Origin: Phoronis australis
Lineage: Eukaryota; Phoronida; Phoronidae
DNA length: 64,000 nucleotides
Direction: 5' to 3'
Assembly: GCA_002633005.1 (NCBI GenBank)
Contig: NMRA01000233.1
Coordinates: 416,180 to 480,179, forward strand
Shown: piece after piece, positions 10,901-22,901 of the stretch
Layout: every line of letters begins with the position of its first letter
Position numbering within the stretch: position 1 is the stretch's first letter
Made by a program: the position numbers and the translations under genes
The notes under the pieces: model-generated
What the model was told of the DNA's origin: nothing
Database searches by the model: none
The model's input: the letters and a program-made list of their open reading frames with translations, nothing else

Positions 10901-13802
10901 TTTTGAAATCACTTATGCGGATTAATAGCTAACGTGACTCTGGTAACTGAATCCAGGGTCATTATTGAAATTTCAAAAATCATAGACTACATCCACCACC
11001 AAACCTGGACCTTAATGATGCAGTCGTCACAAATACAAAGGATTGAAGTGCAAAGCAGCGCCGCCTGTCGTTACGGACATGCTGTACAAGCAGTACATCA
11101 CTACTTCAAATTTCATTCCAGAAAGAGAGAGTCAATAAGGAAAAGTATGAGACCCTGGAGCCTATACCTGCCTATGAAATTACACCGTATCAATTGTATA
11201 AGAGGGGCAAGGCACAATATAAGCTTGAGCGTGCAACCAGGGAAATTCAGAGTCTGACTGATGATCTGAATAAGCTAAATTCAGACTACGCTACGGTAAG
11301 TTAGCCAGCATAATATTTAATAATAGTACTGCGCTCCTTGATCGCTAAATAAAAATGGTAATAGAAAGGTCAATGTGATGAACTTGAATTGGAATTGATT
11401 TCATGACGTGGACTTCTTGAATTAGTAGTCCATACTGAGAGGTTGTTGTTTTTACATAAGGCCAAAAAAGCAGGAAACCTGTCTGAAAAATGTCAGTTCG
11501 CAGACACGCCGGCACATACAGAAATCCATAGAAACTCAAGTTTGTCAAAATTTTGCAACGATACCTGAGGTTATTGCGAGGCCCAAATGAACCTTGCAAC
11601 CGGGTGCTTAGGCATTCAGCAGAAGTCGGCTAAAGAAAAAAGAGAACACTATATCATTATGCCGAGATATCAACAAATTCCACACACGCCTATTTCCCCA
11701 CGTCATTTCATGAAAAACATCCCTGCAGAAAAGTAATGTCATGATTTCAGAGAGAAGGCGTCAAAAGTGAATCAACCCCTTAGTCGTTTTTATCACACCT
11801 AGTTCTCACTTCTACGCGCCATATTTGGAAACGAAGTTAGTCCGGCGTAGAGGATTTTACAACGTGAGGCAGAAAAAACGACCAAATCGGTTTTCTTGAA
11901 CTGTTCTTTATAGAAGCAGATTTCATTAATTTGGAGCTCGAATTCTTGTGAATGTCACTTGAACGGAATAGGGGATGGTTATTTTAAAATCCAGGTATGT
12001 ACCGTGGTAACTGCGAAGGTGCCAAATTCCTGATTTTTTTAAATAATTGCTCTGGAAAACGACTGATATGCGTGTGTGTTTTTGTTTTAAGTTCGAGTCG
12101 ATGGTGAGCTATTCATTTGTCCCTCAATTTTTTCAAAAAAGAAAAACCATCAGCCTAGACGAGCAAAATGTTTTACTCAACTTTGACCAGTTTTCTACGG
12201 AGAAAGGCTGGCGCAGTCATCGTTGTATCCCTGGTGGCGATAGCAAACATGGGAATTGCGTCATGATCCAGTCTGTTGTCAAATAGCGATGCAAATCTCC
12301 TTTAGAATATTATAATTCGCCAATCACTTTTTTCAAACTATTCTTATCCATCCTTACTACCTTCCTGTTTGCATATTTTCAAAAAACACGACACATTGGC
12401 TGTAATTGTTGTGGGTGAGCGCTCTTTAATATTCTCCCTTCAATCAGCTAGCGGAGGTCTCAATATGAGTCGTGGTGTAGACCAGAACCGACTATACTTT
12501 GTTTAGCCTCATCAAAAAGGCAACGATATCTGCAGTGCATTTACAGTGACGGTACCATTTGTTAATTCCGATTTTACCGTAAACTTTGAATCTCTGTCCA
12601 CGTACAGAATGGGTGTCGGTGATGAATGAAATTTAAAAACAAAATAATTAAGGTTTGTTGTCGTTGTTTGTGATTCACATTTCAAGCTCTGGTATTGGAT
12701 TCATATTCATTATCGATGTTGGTGACTGGTATTAATACACTGGACCTGTACTTGAATTTTAAGGTTATGTAATGTCGACCATGAGTGCATGTAAGGTGCA
12801 CATGTTCAGGGTCTATCTACACCGAAATGTCACTAATAGCACCAGTGATACCTAAAATGGTCACTACACATGCTCATAAAAGGCGACCATTTATTGAAGT
12901 TCAAAACCTCGAGTTCGAATTCAGTTCCATCCGACTACCGGAAGTCACAGGGGAATAGTGATGAACAAACTCTTAATTCTCTTCAAATTTTTATCTTAAT
13001 TAGCACGAGAAAGCCATAAAAAAGGACATCGGAACCAAAGAATTGTGGTAAGGAAACAAATTTATGAATCTTGCCAACGATTTATCGGACTATGGTGTTC
13101 TTGTAAACAAGTTAGTTTGCTTGAAGCTGCGTGCATGTTCTGTTAATACGATGTACTTTCAAATTGGAGAAGGCAGCATGGCCCACTGAGTACAGAGGGC
13201 CTCCTGCGTATCTTCAAATTCCATCTGATCACACTGCTAGACACTTGAGTCACGTCGGAATTTGTGTATACATGTACGTATGTGCTAATAAATGAAAAAT
13301 GATTTCCGGTGTTATGTGCACTAGGCTCGACTGAGTGGCCTGTGCACGTCTGATGCAACGTGTATCCATAGACCACTTGTACAAATTTTTACTTTCAAAT
13401 TTCAGGAGATTATCATTAGCTGGTAAACGTCGCGCATGCTGCGGAACGGAGGATTGTCCACGAGAGGACAAACAGACAGAGACGATGGTTCCAGAGATGT
13501 GTGACAAGTCAATACAGACGACAGAAGACGACGAGGAACTCGCCGAATGCGTCACCACCATGCTGGGAGCTCTCTTCGAACAGGCAATCATGTCCTTTCT
13601 GATACGGGAGAAAATTGAAACTGTTTCAACCCCAGCAGACGATAATAAGTCCGATTCCATTACGGCACTTGAAGGTGCGACGTGTGCTGACTGGCATAAA
13701 ATCGAGGTACGTGAGGCTCCTGAAGCTGTGGACGGCCTGGAGAAGGGAGACTCCCTAACATATGGGAGCCCAGAAAAACTTTTGCCATTTTCAATCATGT
13801 AA
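7963..13802 (+). CDS. Coiled-coil protein of unknown function, 7 exons, 314 aa
   Basis: Exons: 7963-8006, 8148-8233, 10470-10596, 10813-10885, 11122-11295, 13004-13047, 13406-13802. Every junction is GT-AG and the reading phases agree throughout (945 nt including stop). The ATG sits in an AAGATGG context. Residues 1-45 are Lys-rich (MVDLKLLGLFAVKKNEKKKE). Residues about 45-180 are charged and helical, with coiled-coil character (RQILQKLERTGEQY, EDINTKIRKAKEKERVNKEK), around a Pro/Tyr-containing break (LEPIPAYEITPYQLYKRGK, near residue 125). The last exon encodes an acidic tail with a CCGTEDCP cysteine cluster. There is no signal peptide or membrane segment. I do not recognise the family. A structural or ciliary/cytoskeletal coiled-coil role would be a guess. 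Confidence 0.8.
13165..13395 (+). repeat. Degenerate SINE-like repeat inside intron 6
   Basis: The head GGCAGCATGGCCCACTGAG and the tail CCTGTGCACGTCTGATG...CAACGTGTATC match in order the better preserved copy at 14045-14280. The B box is eroded. It lies wholly in the intron between exons 6 and 7 of the coiled-coil gene. Confidence 0.55.
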
Positions 13803-13868
13803 TTTAGGATACTTTGTTTTTATGTTTCGTTTCGTTTTGTATTTCGTTGGTTTCATTAGTTGGTTACC

Positions 13869-13874
13869 AATAAA
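13869..13874 (+). terminator. Polyadenylation signal AATAAA of the coiled-coil gene
   Basis: A canonical AATAAA hexamer lies 67 bp after the stop codon at 13800-13802, followed by T-rich and GT-containing sequence. It supports 13406-13802 as the terminal exon. Confidence 0.7.
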
Positions 13875-14044
13875 GTATTTATCTTATGCCACGTGTGCTT
13901 CAACTTTGCTTAGAAAGCTCTCAGAATGTTGCCTGTCTTGAAATATCTGCTGCAGTCACCCAGTAGGTTATACAGTATTCATGCTCATGCCGTCCAATAG
14001 CAAGGCAGATCGGACGTCTACTCCGTAAATGATTGCTTAACCAA

Positions 14045-14280
14045 GGAGGCAGTGTGGCCTAGAGTGATATGTGCCTGCTCTCTTTACTAGATGTCGTGGG
14101 TTCGAGTCCCACTGCTAAACCCTTGAGTCGGGTTTCTAGCTCCTCAGCTCGGGTTCAACTATGTATTAATAAAGCATAAAAATGGTTCCATGTGATCAGT
14201 GCAATGGGCCCACATGCGCGACCTGTGCACATCTGACGGGTACAACGTGTATCAGACCGCCTGCACTTATTTTTTTTTTA
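14045..14280 (+). mobile_element. tRNA-derived SINE
   Basis: An A-box-like stretch (GTGTGGCCTAGAGTG, near 14052) and a perfect B box within GTGGGTTCGAGTCCCAC (near 14095) form a T-arm with a 5-bp stem and 7-base loop. A body of about 150 bp follows, ending in a T-run near 14275. The body shares its distal part with the copy at 13165-13395. It is not a functional tRNA, since the acceptor stem does not pair properly. Confidence 0.65.
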
Positions 14281-14340
14281 AAGCGCAACCACCGCCGGGT
14301 GATTTGAGACTAGATTTGGCGAGGCTTCTGTAGCAACCGA

Positions 14341-15074
14341 GATACAGCATAGTTCGTACAGTGCACTCGATTTCGTGTATTCAGCACTTCTTCGGCAAAC
14401 ACAGTTTTGCCTATTCGCAAATTTTAATTGAATTGTTCAGAGCGTTAGGTACGTTTATATGACGAGTAGTATACGCAGTACTGTGAAATAAGAAAGAGGT
14501 GAGTCGTGAAACAAATGGTGCGCAAGCTAGATTAATTTTGATTTTAATTGAAATTATTTAGACAAATACCATCATGAAATGAATTTGATGGAATCCAATT
14601 CAGTCAAACGTGATTGACAAGCGATGGTCTTTGAACCTGACGATAAACGCAATTGAAGGTTTTCTATATTTAAGCAATGTGACTATTACCTTAGGACGTC
14701 AGTTGTACAAAATGGCGAATTTCGAATATTTTGATTGGAGGTATAAACATTACAAACAATTTTTAATTTAGACAGCTTACCGTTAAGAAATTGGTTTGAA
14801 AAATCCTGTTGTCAATTTTGAGATGATACTAAGGCTTTGGGACAATTGGCAGCTCGTTATTATTTGAGACTCTACAAGTAGGCTTGTCTTAGGGTGACAT
14901 TTTTACTTACTCACGGCGCTGAGCGTACTCTTAGGGAAAAATCCTGGAATGGCGTCTCCTCTCAGTAAGGAACAGATTCTGACCAATTTTAGGACGCGGG
15001 TAAGTGATCTAAATCCTTACAAAAATGGAATCGTGAAGTAAGTCACCGCATACATACATACATACATACATACA
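14341..15074. repeat. Duplicated block, left copy (ends at single-N join)
   Basis: The block from GATACAGCATAGTTCG to a CATA microsatellite is repeated almost base for base at 15076-15790. The left copy stops at the lone N at 15075. It has no supported gene. Confidence 0.85.
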
Positions 15075-15075
15075 N

Positions 15076-15790
15076 GATACAGCATAGTTCGTACAGTGCA
15101 CTCGATTTCGTGTATTCAGCACTTCTTCGTCAAACCCAGTTTTGCCTATTCGCAAATTTTAATTGAATTGTTCAGAGCGTTAGGTACGTTTATATGACGA
15201 GTAGTATACGCAGTACTGAAATAAGAAAGAGGTGAGTCGTGAAACAAATGGTGCGCAAGCTAGATTAATTTTGATTTTAATTGAAATTATTTAGACAAAT
15301 ACCATCATGAAATGAATTTGATGGAATCCAATTCAGTCAAACGTGATTGACAAGCGATGGTCTTTGAACCTGACGATAAACGCAATTGAAGTTTTTCTAT
15401 ATTTAAGCAATGTGACTATTACCTTAGGACGTCCAGTTGTACAAAATGGCGAATTTCGAATATTTTGATTGGAGGTATAAACATTACAAACAATTTTTAA
15501 TTTAGACAGCTTACCATTAAGAAATTGGTTTGAAAAATTCTGTTGTCAATTTTGAGATGATACTAAGGCTTTGGGACAATTGGCAGCTCGTTATTATCTG
15601 AGACTCTACAAGTAGGCTTGTCCTAGGGTGACATTTTTACTTACTCACGGCGCTGAGCGTACTCTCAGGGAAAAATCCTGGAATGGCGTCTCCTCTCAGT
15701 AAGGAACAGATTCTGACCAATTTTAGGACGCGGGTAAGTGATCTAAATCCTTACAAAAATGGAATCGTGAAGTAAGTCACCGCATAGATA
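15076..15790. repeat. Duplicated block, right copy (starts at single-N join)
   Basis: It starts directly after the N with the same sequence as 14341 and runs to the same microsatellite, with a few substitutions and small indels (for example GTACTGTGAAATAAG versus GTACTGAAATAAG). Most simply it is the overlapping start of the next contig or the other haplotype. Confidence 0.85.
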
Positions 15791-15933
15791 CATACATACA
15801 TACATACACACATACATACATAGATACATACATACCTACATTGTACATACGTACGTACACACACACATACGTACGTACGTAGGTACACACAAGCGCGCGC
15901 GGGCGCGTACCTACGTACGTACGCACGCACGTA

Positions 15934-15985
<52 letters not shown>

Positions 15986-15995
15986 CACACATATA
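15783..15995. repeat. Compound microsatellite (CATA / CGTA / CGCA / CA)
   Basis: A run of CATA, GTAC, CGCACGCA and CACA units. Long frames across it encode only Tyr/Val/Cys/Arg repeats and are artefacts of the repeat. Confidence 0.9.
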
Positions 15996-15999
15996 TATG

Positions 16000-18288
16000 T
16001 ACATACAGAACAATAGTACTTGCAAAATGTACCAGTTAAGAAATATCTTCGAATCAAAGTGCTTGTCATCTAAACTGGAACACAAAGGAAGGAGCGTCTT
16101 TAACAAAACGAAATGGTATCTTTAAAGCGGTATTCCGGCAAAGAAGCAAATTTTTGATTTAGACCACTCGATACAGCAGAAAAGCTGATCTACAAATGAT
16201 CTTCACAATTTGCTCGATACCACGACAGTTCGGCTCATGAAATAATGCACCAACTAGTATATCTAGGCTTAGAGAAATGGCAAACAGACATCTCTTTCCA
16301 AACTCATAAATCACGACCTCTAATGTGGCTCTGGAGCAATTTGAAACCAATTTCATAATGGTGAAGGGTTTCAATCAAAATTGAGTTTCTGCGACATAAG
16401 ACTGATTTATAGTCGATTTTGTTTCAAATGTGTAACTCATACCTACTGACAACGTCACACTCATATACGCCTTTGATAAAAAGATTTGTGAATTCAAAAA
16501 CGTCTAGAACGGTTCGGCAGTCTTTTCTTCTTCGGGAATCATGTGCGGTTTTAGTTCTTGAAGAGTGCTCTCTGAATTTCATTGAGGAAGAGACACATTG
16601 GAGGATTAGAATTCATGTAGATTAGTTTTCGAATAAAACGTTCATGAAATAGTGCAACAGTACACAACCGTAAATTTGCTTCAATTCTCTGTTTACAGGC
16701 TAAAACGTCAGCTTTTAAAGCACATTACTCAGCCGCACAAAATATGTTTCAACGCCGTCCACAATCTAAAAGAATGCGATATCTAACTCCAAATATACTG
16801 AGGGACATAAGTTTCGACAGGCCGGACAACATTTCGAAAACTAGTCCACTTCATATGTATGATCGGTGATTTCTCAGGTCCTTAATTGTGATGTTCTACC
16901 GACACGGAGAGGAGATCGAGAACAAACGCCTTTGCCAAGGGTATCGGGAAATCCCAAAATCTACCACGTCTACGCCGAAGAAGTGGTCAGGTTGAAATTA
17001 AGATAACAACCAGGCTAGTTTCTCTTTGCGCGACCGACCTTGAAAACTAAAAAAATGCGATCTGACCACTGAATTATTGCCTCAGTTGTAAACATGAAAT
17101 AGTTTCGCAAAGGCCGAATGAACGCACACCTGCTATGAAAATTGGAAAATAAAGTATTTTGAATTCCCTATCAACCTATCCATCCCAGAGGCGTGAATAT
17201 TGTTGGACGAGGGAAACCAACAGTATTTTAAGAACATTCTTATCTCAGAATATAAATTAGGTCAGTCCTTACCTCACGCCTGTTGAATTTGATAGCATAG
17301 ACTGGGACACTAGCTGAATATTAATCGTAACTTCTTCAGCTGAACACTGGGCCGGACTGCTTCGGTCAGTGGTGAGTGATCAAAGTACAACTCTTGTATA
17401 CACGATTGCTAACAAAACAATGGTCAATGTTCTTGATGAACTTGAATGAACACGACGCCGGTTATTTCGAGCTTCGTCTTGATCTACTTCGTCTTAAGTC
17501 AGCATGACGAAGTCACACCACGAACAATAACCAGTCTGTAAATAAGTGGCAGACGCAGAGACACAGGTAGGAACCTAGTGAACAGACTTTGGCTTAAACT
17601 TTTCAAAACAAAAATGTATGCGCACTTGCAGTGTGGTAATTGGAATACCCAATGAGACAAAAGATTGTCAGATTGTTTATCCACGTGGAAACGTTCTATT
17701 CATGAAGTGTCGTTTGCAATTTTACTGACAATTCTGTATTTTCGACAATCGCCCCTGAGAAAGAGACGCCATTTTTAACTTATGAACCTATGCAAATTAC
17801 GTCATCTAACATGTAAACATAGGCCTGCGTTCCGTAGATCCGAGAATCTCGCGAAAACGTAAGATCACGCAAGACTTGGCGATATAGGCATGCATTACTA
17901 GCGAAGCCCGTGATCCCACTCACTATTAATTTATAATTCGCGAGTCTTCCACAAACTTGACCTTTAGCTGTGGAAGCCCTGACAGTGACAATTCAGTGAA
18001 CGGAATGAATTTACAAGTGACGCATGTTAATACCATGTATTAGAGGAGCGCTTTGAATTTTAAGTGAACCAGCCTTCCGTCACAAACACTTTTGATTTAG
18101 ACCTCAAGGCATCTAAGTAATCAAATAGATTAAATATGAATGGGTCGCAAGTTGTACATTAGTAACATTAGAGGTCATTTACTGCGTGCATGAAAAAATG
18201 AAAACTCGTTTTGTGGCCAGGCTCTGTACAAGTTTGTTTGTCATGCGGCTGATTATTTTATTATTTATTATTGATTATCATCATAATC
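16000..18288. other. Intergenic stretch, no feature recognised
   Basis: AT-rich DNA between the microsatellite and the promoter region of the dioxygenase gene. I see no exon with matching splice sites, no RNA gene and no repeat shared with the rest of the window. Confidence 0.55.
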
Positions 18289-18400
<112 letters not shown>

Positions 18401-18504
18401 CTTTTTCATTATACTACTGTATAACAACTGCAGGTTTACCGCTATGTGAGGCATGTGGCATTTTTTCAGAGCGAATCACATCGCAGCGCTCGTGATACAC
18501 AAAG

Positions 18505-21458
18505 ATGGACAAAGTTTTTTGGCAGGCCGATGACGTCACGAAGTGGTTGGAAACACAAAAGTGGCAAAATTGGAAAACGTTTTTCCAAGAAAATGGTTAT
18601 TTGGTAAGTGCTAATGCAACTAAGTAAAACAGTGATTTAGTTTTAACTACAATCCAGTTTAAAGAAACATTATCGGCGACAAAAAGAGATTTTCCGAGAT
18701 CAGCCTAAACGAGGAATCGAACCCGCGACTCCCGCGGTCGCAGTCTAACCCTGTGTTAGCGGAGCTCAATCCCGCAAGATATATAAAAAGATAAAGACAT
18801 CTAGTGAGGGATTAGCAGAAGTTCTTGTGCAGACGACATAACGCCTTCAACTCAATATGTTTTGTATGAATTAGTTTCAGTTTTAGTTTACATGTGTCTT
18901 TAAGAGAAATGGACCCTATACATGGGTATTGAGAAGTCAATGAGACGTCCAAACAAGACTATGATTCTGAAAGCTGAACAATTTGAAATCAATGAGTCAA
19001 CACCACAGTCTTCTCTCGCATACACAAGAATGCAGGAAACATCTTTATTTTAGGAACCAACAAAGAAGGTTCTAGAAGTCGTGTTTTAAGAGAGCTTGGC
19101 GTGCATTACATGGGAGTGTATACCATTTGCACTTCCCTAATTCGTGCAACAACATGCAACGACTGTTAAAGAACGAATGAATTGCCATTTCAAAATCGTA
19201 TTTACATACGGCTGTGTGCGATGGAGACGACACACGTATTGCAAAGATCAGTTCAAAGCACCTTTCCCTCACCTCTATTAAAGGAACATTTTTTAAAATT
19301 CCTTTCTTGTTTACTAAACAGTGATAATCCTTTGTTTCTCTAGGTCGTCAGAAACCTTCTAGATCAGGGAACGTTGAAGCAGTACCAGACGATCTACGAT
19401 AAGATGCTCTGTGGTGCGATAGATACCACGCGCCACAGGATGGACCTCGGGTCACATGGTATTAACAGGTTATCTTCCCTCTAGCAGCCTTACATAAAAA
19501 CCAGAAAAATAAATTAACAAATTCTCACAAACTGGTAACATTTAGTTTTTACCATTAAAAGGAACATATGCAACTGGCACGAAGTAGCGACTGGACCGCT
19601 TCACGTCAGTTACAGGTGTTCAAACCTATCAAAATGATGGCTGCTTGAAATTCGTATTGACTTATTGATGGGCTAAGCTGCTCACAAGTGGAATTCCTGT
19701 CATGGTACAGAATGGTTTCAAACGTGCGTTGTATGGTTGAGTGTCCTCGTTGGTTTATAGTTTGCATTTGGCTTTGTGGAAAATTCAAATAAGATTTGAA
19801 ATATTTAGCCTAGAACTCAACTGGCTGACTTTTAAGGTAGCTGAGCACATACTTAGCTCACTTGAACTCGTGCCACACGAGAATAAACTAGAAGTGCTAC
19901 TTCATTCAGTTGTGCTTGCTTTGACCTTTACAGAAAACAGAAAGCAACAACAGACCGAAAACATGTGTCAGATAATGTGGCCGAGCTTATACGTAGATAA
20001 CATGGTCCAAGGTCCTCTGCACGAGAGAACTCGGCAGGTGGCGAGGATAATCTATGGCGACGACATGGAGTTTGACTTCGATATGTTGATATCCAAGGTT
20101 TGCGTTTAATTGTAAAGCACTTACAATGTGATTACCAAAACAAAACAAAAAACATATGACAGTACATATCTGAATTTGTGTTCATGTTCTGCAGAATGTA
20201 AAATTCCCAGGCAAATTTACCTTAGGCACACGTACAAGTATTCAGGCTCATGCATCTATAACCAAAAAACCGCGCTCTTTTTTTAAAAAAGTTGGCTCAA
20301 GTGTTTCATACGTGTCACCTACATGTCAAGAATAAACACAGGCGGTAATGAATTTGTTATGGTGTTTTGATGTATCTTTCGTCCACTATCATATTTTTTA
20401 TTTTTTATCAAACCTGCCTTCAATCACAAAACCCAGCTTTTGATATTGACCACTTACCAAAGTCAAATTGGTCTCACCGAGCTTCATATGCAAGTAATGA
20501 GCTTAAATTTGCTCTAACCATGTCCGTGTCGAAATTTGCAGCCTCCAGCAACAACAAAGCCACACTACCGGAAACAGTGCTCTCTACGTTACAAAATCAA
20601 AACGGGGAATGCAGAATGACTACCGGATGTTGCGATCCCCGGTTCTTGATAATGAAGTATTTGTCGGTATGTTTCCAACAGCAGAGTACAGCCGACTGGA
20701 TTTTTTACTGTCAGTTTCTCCAGCTGTCTTCGTTCATTTTGAATTTTACTTTTTAAGAGCCCACACACAGACACGAAGATGCCATTCCATCAAGACGAGT
20801 CTTACTGGCTAGATATGCCCGATAAACGCGCCATCAGCTTCTGGGTAGCCATGGACAACGCTACCGTTGACAACGGCTGCATGTGGTACGTCGGCGGTTC
20901 CCACTTAAAGCCTCTCCGTGAACACAAGAAAGCAAAGGAAGGGCATCACGCCCTCTACTGTGATGGGAGTGAAGTAAGTTCATTATTGTCCGTCGACGTA
21001 CATCGTATCAGCTCCAATTCATGCAGGACACAAGAAAAACAAACACCAAAAAAAAAAAATAATAAAAAAGTAACACAAAAGACAACACCAAAAAAAAAGG
21101 TCATGGCGAGGACATAGAGATTTGCAATCTTTTAGTATTTGCTCACTTGTATTCTGACTACAGTGACATCTCGTCTGAAAAGTATTTGAATCAAATTCTA
21201 AACCACTCACGTTCCCTTCTACATAAAAACGTTCGTCTTCTGGCCTATCTCTTGTAGGAGGAAAGTACCGCAATGCCCCTGGCGGCGGGCTCCTGCTGTC
21301 TTCACCACGGGAGGACAGTCCATTACAGCCGCGGGAATTCTACAGACACGCAGCGTCGGGCATACATCGTCAACTACAGACCACGTGATATGATACAATG
21401 GGAGAGAAAGGCGGAATTCGACCACGGGAAGAAAGGCATTGCAGTATTTCAAGAATAG
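18505..21458 (+). CDS. PhyH-family Fe(II)/2-oxoglutarate dioxygenase, 5 exons, 264 aa
   Basis: Exons: 18505-18603, 19344-19458, 19934-20097, 20758-20973, 21258-21458; all junctions are GT-AG and phase-consistent (795 nt with stop). The family oxidises small substrates with O2, 2-oxoglutarate and iron. The metal triad is visible: His137 and Asp139 in HTDTKMPFHQDESYW, and His220 in HHGRTVHYSRGNS. Arg231 or Arg232 (TQRRAYIVNY) is the likely 2-oxoglutarate anchor. The MPDKRAISFWVAMDNATVDN stretch and the GCMWYVGGSH turn are typical of PhyH proteins. All catalytic positions are intact. There is no signal peptide and no peroxisomal PTS1 (the C-terminus is AVFQE), so a cytosolic enzyme is inferred. 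The substrate cannot be told from sequence; phytanoyl-CoA, proline-type and other hydroxylases share this fold. The gene is convergent with UTP20. Confidence 0.93.
18695..18790 (-). mobile_element. tRNA-derived SINE head in PhyH intron 1
   Basis: On the minus strand, a tRNA-like A box (GAGCTCCGCTAACAC) is followed about 35 bases later by a perfect B box (GGTTCGATTCC, complement of 18713-18723). The same roughly 90-bp head, including the downstream TCTCGGAAAAT motif, recurs at 46215-46318. Confidence 0.6.
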
Positions 21459-21864
21459 ACAGTAAATCTTAAATTGTAGATTGTGAACATAACGTTTGAA
21501 AAGTTCACCTAATCGCAGAAAACTACATTGCTCAGATCGAGCTGCTTTGAAAGAAGATCCTTCACAGAAATATTTAAACAAATTTGGAAGTTTTTCAGGA
21601 AGTCTGCAGCCAAAGAAATATTAGTGTGGTGCCATATTTACAAAAGAACGTCCAGGACATGCATGGAGATTTAATGAATTCTCCATTAGTTACCATTGTC
21701 CAACTTCGGTTTTCTTCCTTGTTCCAACACAAACTTAGCTTTTTTCAATTGGTAAGACAACTATACAATTCTGAATGCTCCTGTACAAAACTGAGGAAAA
21801 TACAAATTGACCAAAAACTTATGATCTGCATCACTTCTTTGACTAATCACTATTAATTAACCAC

Positions 21865-21870
21865 ATTAAA
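21865..21870 (+). terminator. Possible variant polyadenylation signal ATTAAA
   Basis: ATTAAA lies about 410 bp after the PhyH stop. No AATAAA was noticed nearer on the plus strand. Weak on its own. Confidence 0.3.
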
Positions 21871-22130
21871 ACGTTGGCCTTATGAAGTCCAGTATTATGC
21901 AGCTTAATAGCTGGAGCAATTGTATTGTGCAATCAACCACCATATTATGGCCAATTTTCCTTTCCACACAATCATCAAAAAACTATTATCCATCCATGAG
22001 GTTAAACCCATTGAAGTACTTCATAAAATTAGCATAATTGCTTGTCTTTGAATTCATGTCATTTAATTCTGAAGAGTTGGATGTTGTAGACAATTAACAT
22101 ACAGTGTTCAAATGAACCTTGTTTTACAAG

Positions 22131-22136
22131 TTTATT
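22131..22136 (-). terminator. Possible UTP20 polyadenylation signal (AATAAA on minus strand)
   Basis: TTTATT on the plus strand reads AATAAA on the minus strand, about 510 bp past the stop of the left terminal-exon copy. It lies in single-copy sequence beyond the duplicated block. Confidence 0.35.
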
Positions 22137-22269
22137 TTGTTGTAGCATGTTAACCTTACATTTACAGCCTCACCAAACAATTAACTGGTCAATCCTTGGT
22201 GAACAGCAAATGGCGTGAAATCACTAAGACCTAAATTAGAAATAAGTCAACTTTCCCTAACAGCAAACG

Positions 22270-22901
22270 GCAACATATTATGTACGTCACTCTAATCATT
22301 CTATTTGTAAACCAAGAACCATTTTTCAATAATTTTAAAAATAGTCATTTGCCAACCATGAAAAGTGGATACCAAGAGTATTTCAACAACTTGCAAGACC
22401 TAAGTTAATTATTATTTATATAATGGTGACACTTGAATAACTCATGTGACACACAAAAATTATTTCACCACCTTCCTTTCGCCATTTTCCTCAAAAATAT
22501 GTATCAACTAAGTTCACAAACATAAGAGAATTGAGATTTTGTCAGATGATCCATTTGAGAAAATGTGGTCACAACTGCCATCTAGTGCTACAACGTGACA
22601 CTCATTGGGCAGGCAATAACAGTTCCAAAATGACAACGTTTAAACCCTATTCCACGATAGCAAAGTCCTGCAACCTTCTTTTTTTAACTTTCTTAGAGGG
22701 TTTAAACTCCATTATCTTTCTTTTCTTGGCTTCTTTTTTAGCCAGATTTTTCTTTATCTTCTTTCTTGCCGCCACCTCAGGGTTGGATACAGCCTGTGGG
22801 ATACAAAATGGAAACCTTTACATAAAATACCGATAAACTCCAATGCAGTAACGTTGGTATTATTTGTTGATAAGGGTTTGAATATAGTGAACATGGCATG
22901 T
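22270..22901. repeat. Duplicated block with UTP20 terminal exon, left copy
   Basis: It runs from GCAACATATTATG to GTGAACATGGCATGT and is repeated at 22903-23527 with a few percent difference. The lone N at 22902 separates the copies. The coding part (22647-22793) differs from its twin only at synonymous positions. Confidence 0.9.
22647..22793 (-). CDS. UTP20: Duplicate of UTP20 terminal exon (left copy)
   Basis: Encodes the same 48 residues plus TAG (22647-22649), with synonymous differences only. It lies on the far side of the single-N join at 22902. Confidence 0.88.
   Translation of the reverse strand, partial: AVSNPEVAARKKIKKNLAKKEAKKRKIMEFKPSKKVKKRRLQDFAIVE

Noticed and set aside
14045-14130. 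Functional tRNA gene
   Set aside because: The T-arm is perfect but the acceptor stem does not pair, and a SINE-like body follows.
15751-16106. Minus-strand frames rich in Cys/Val/Arg/Tyr
   Set aside because: They only translate the CATA/CGTA/CGCA microsatellite.
20367-20756. 129-codon plus-strand frame
   Set aside because: It lies in PhyH intron 3; exon 3 (ending at 20097) joins exon 4 at 20758 in phase and with the expected family sequence.
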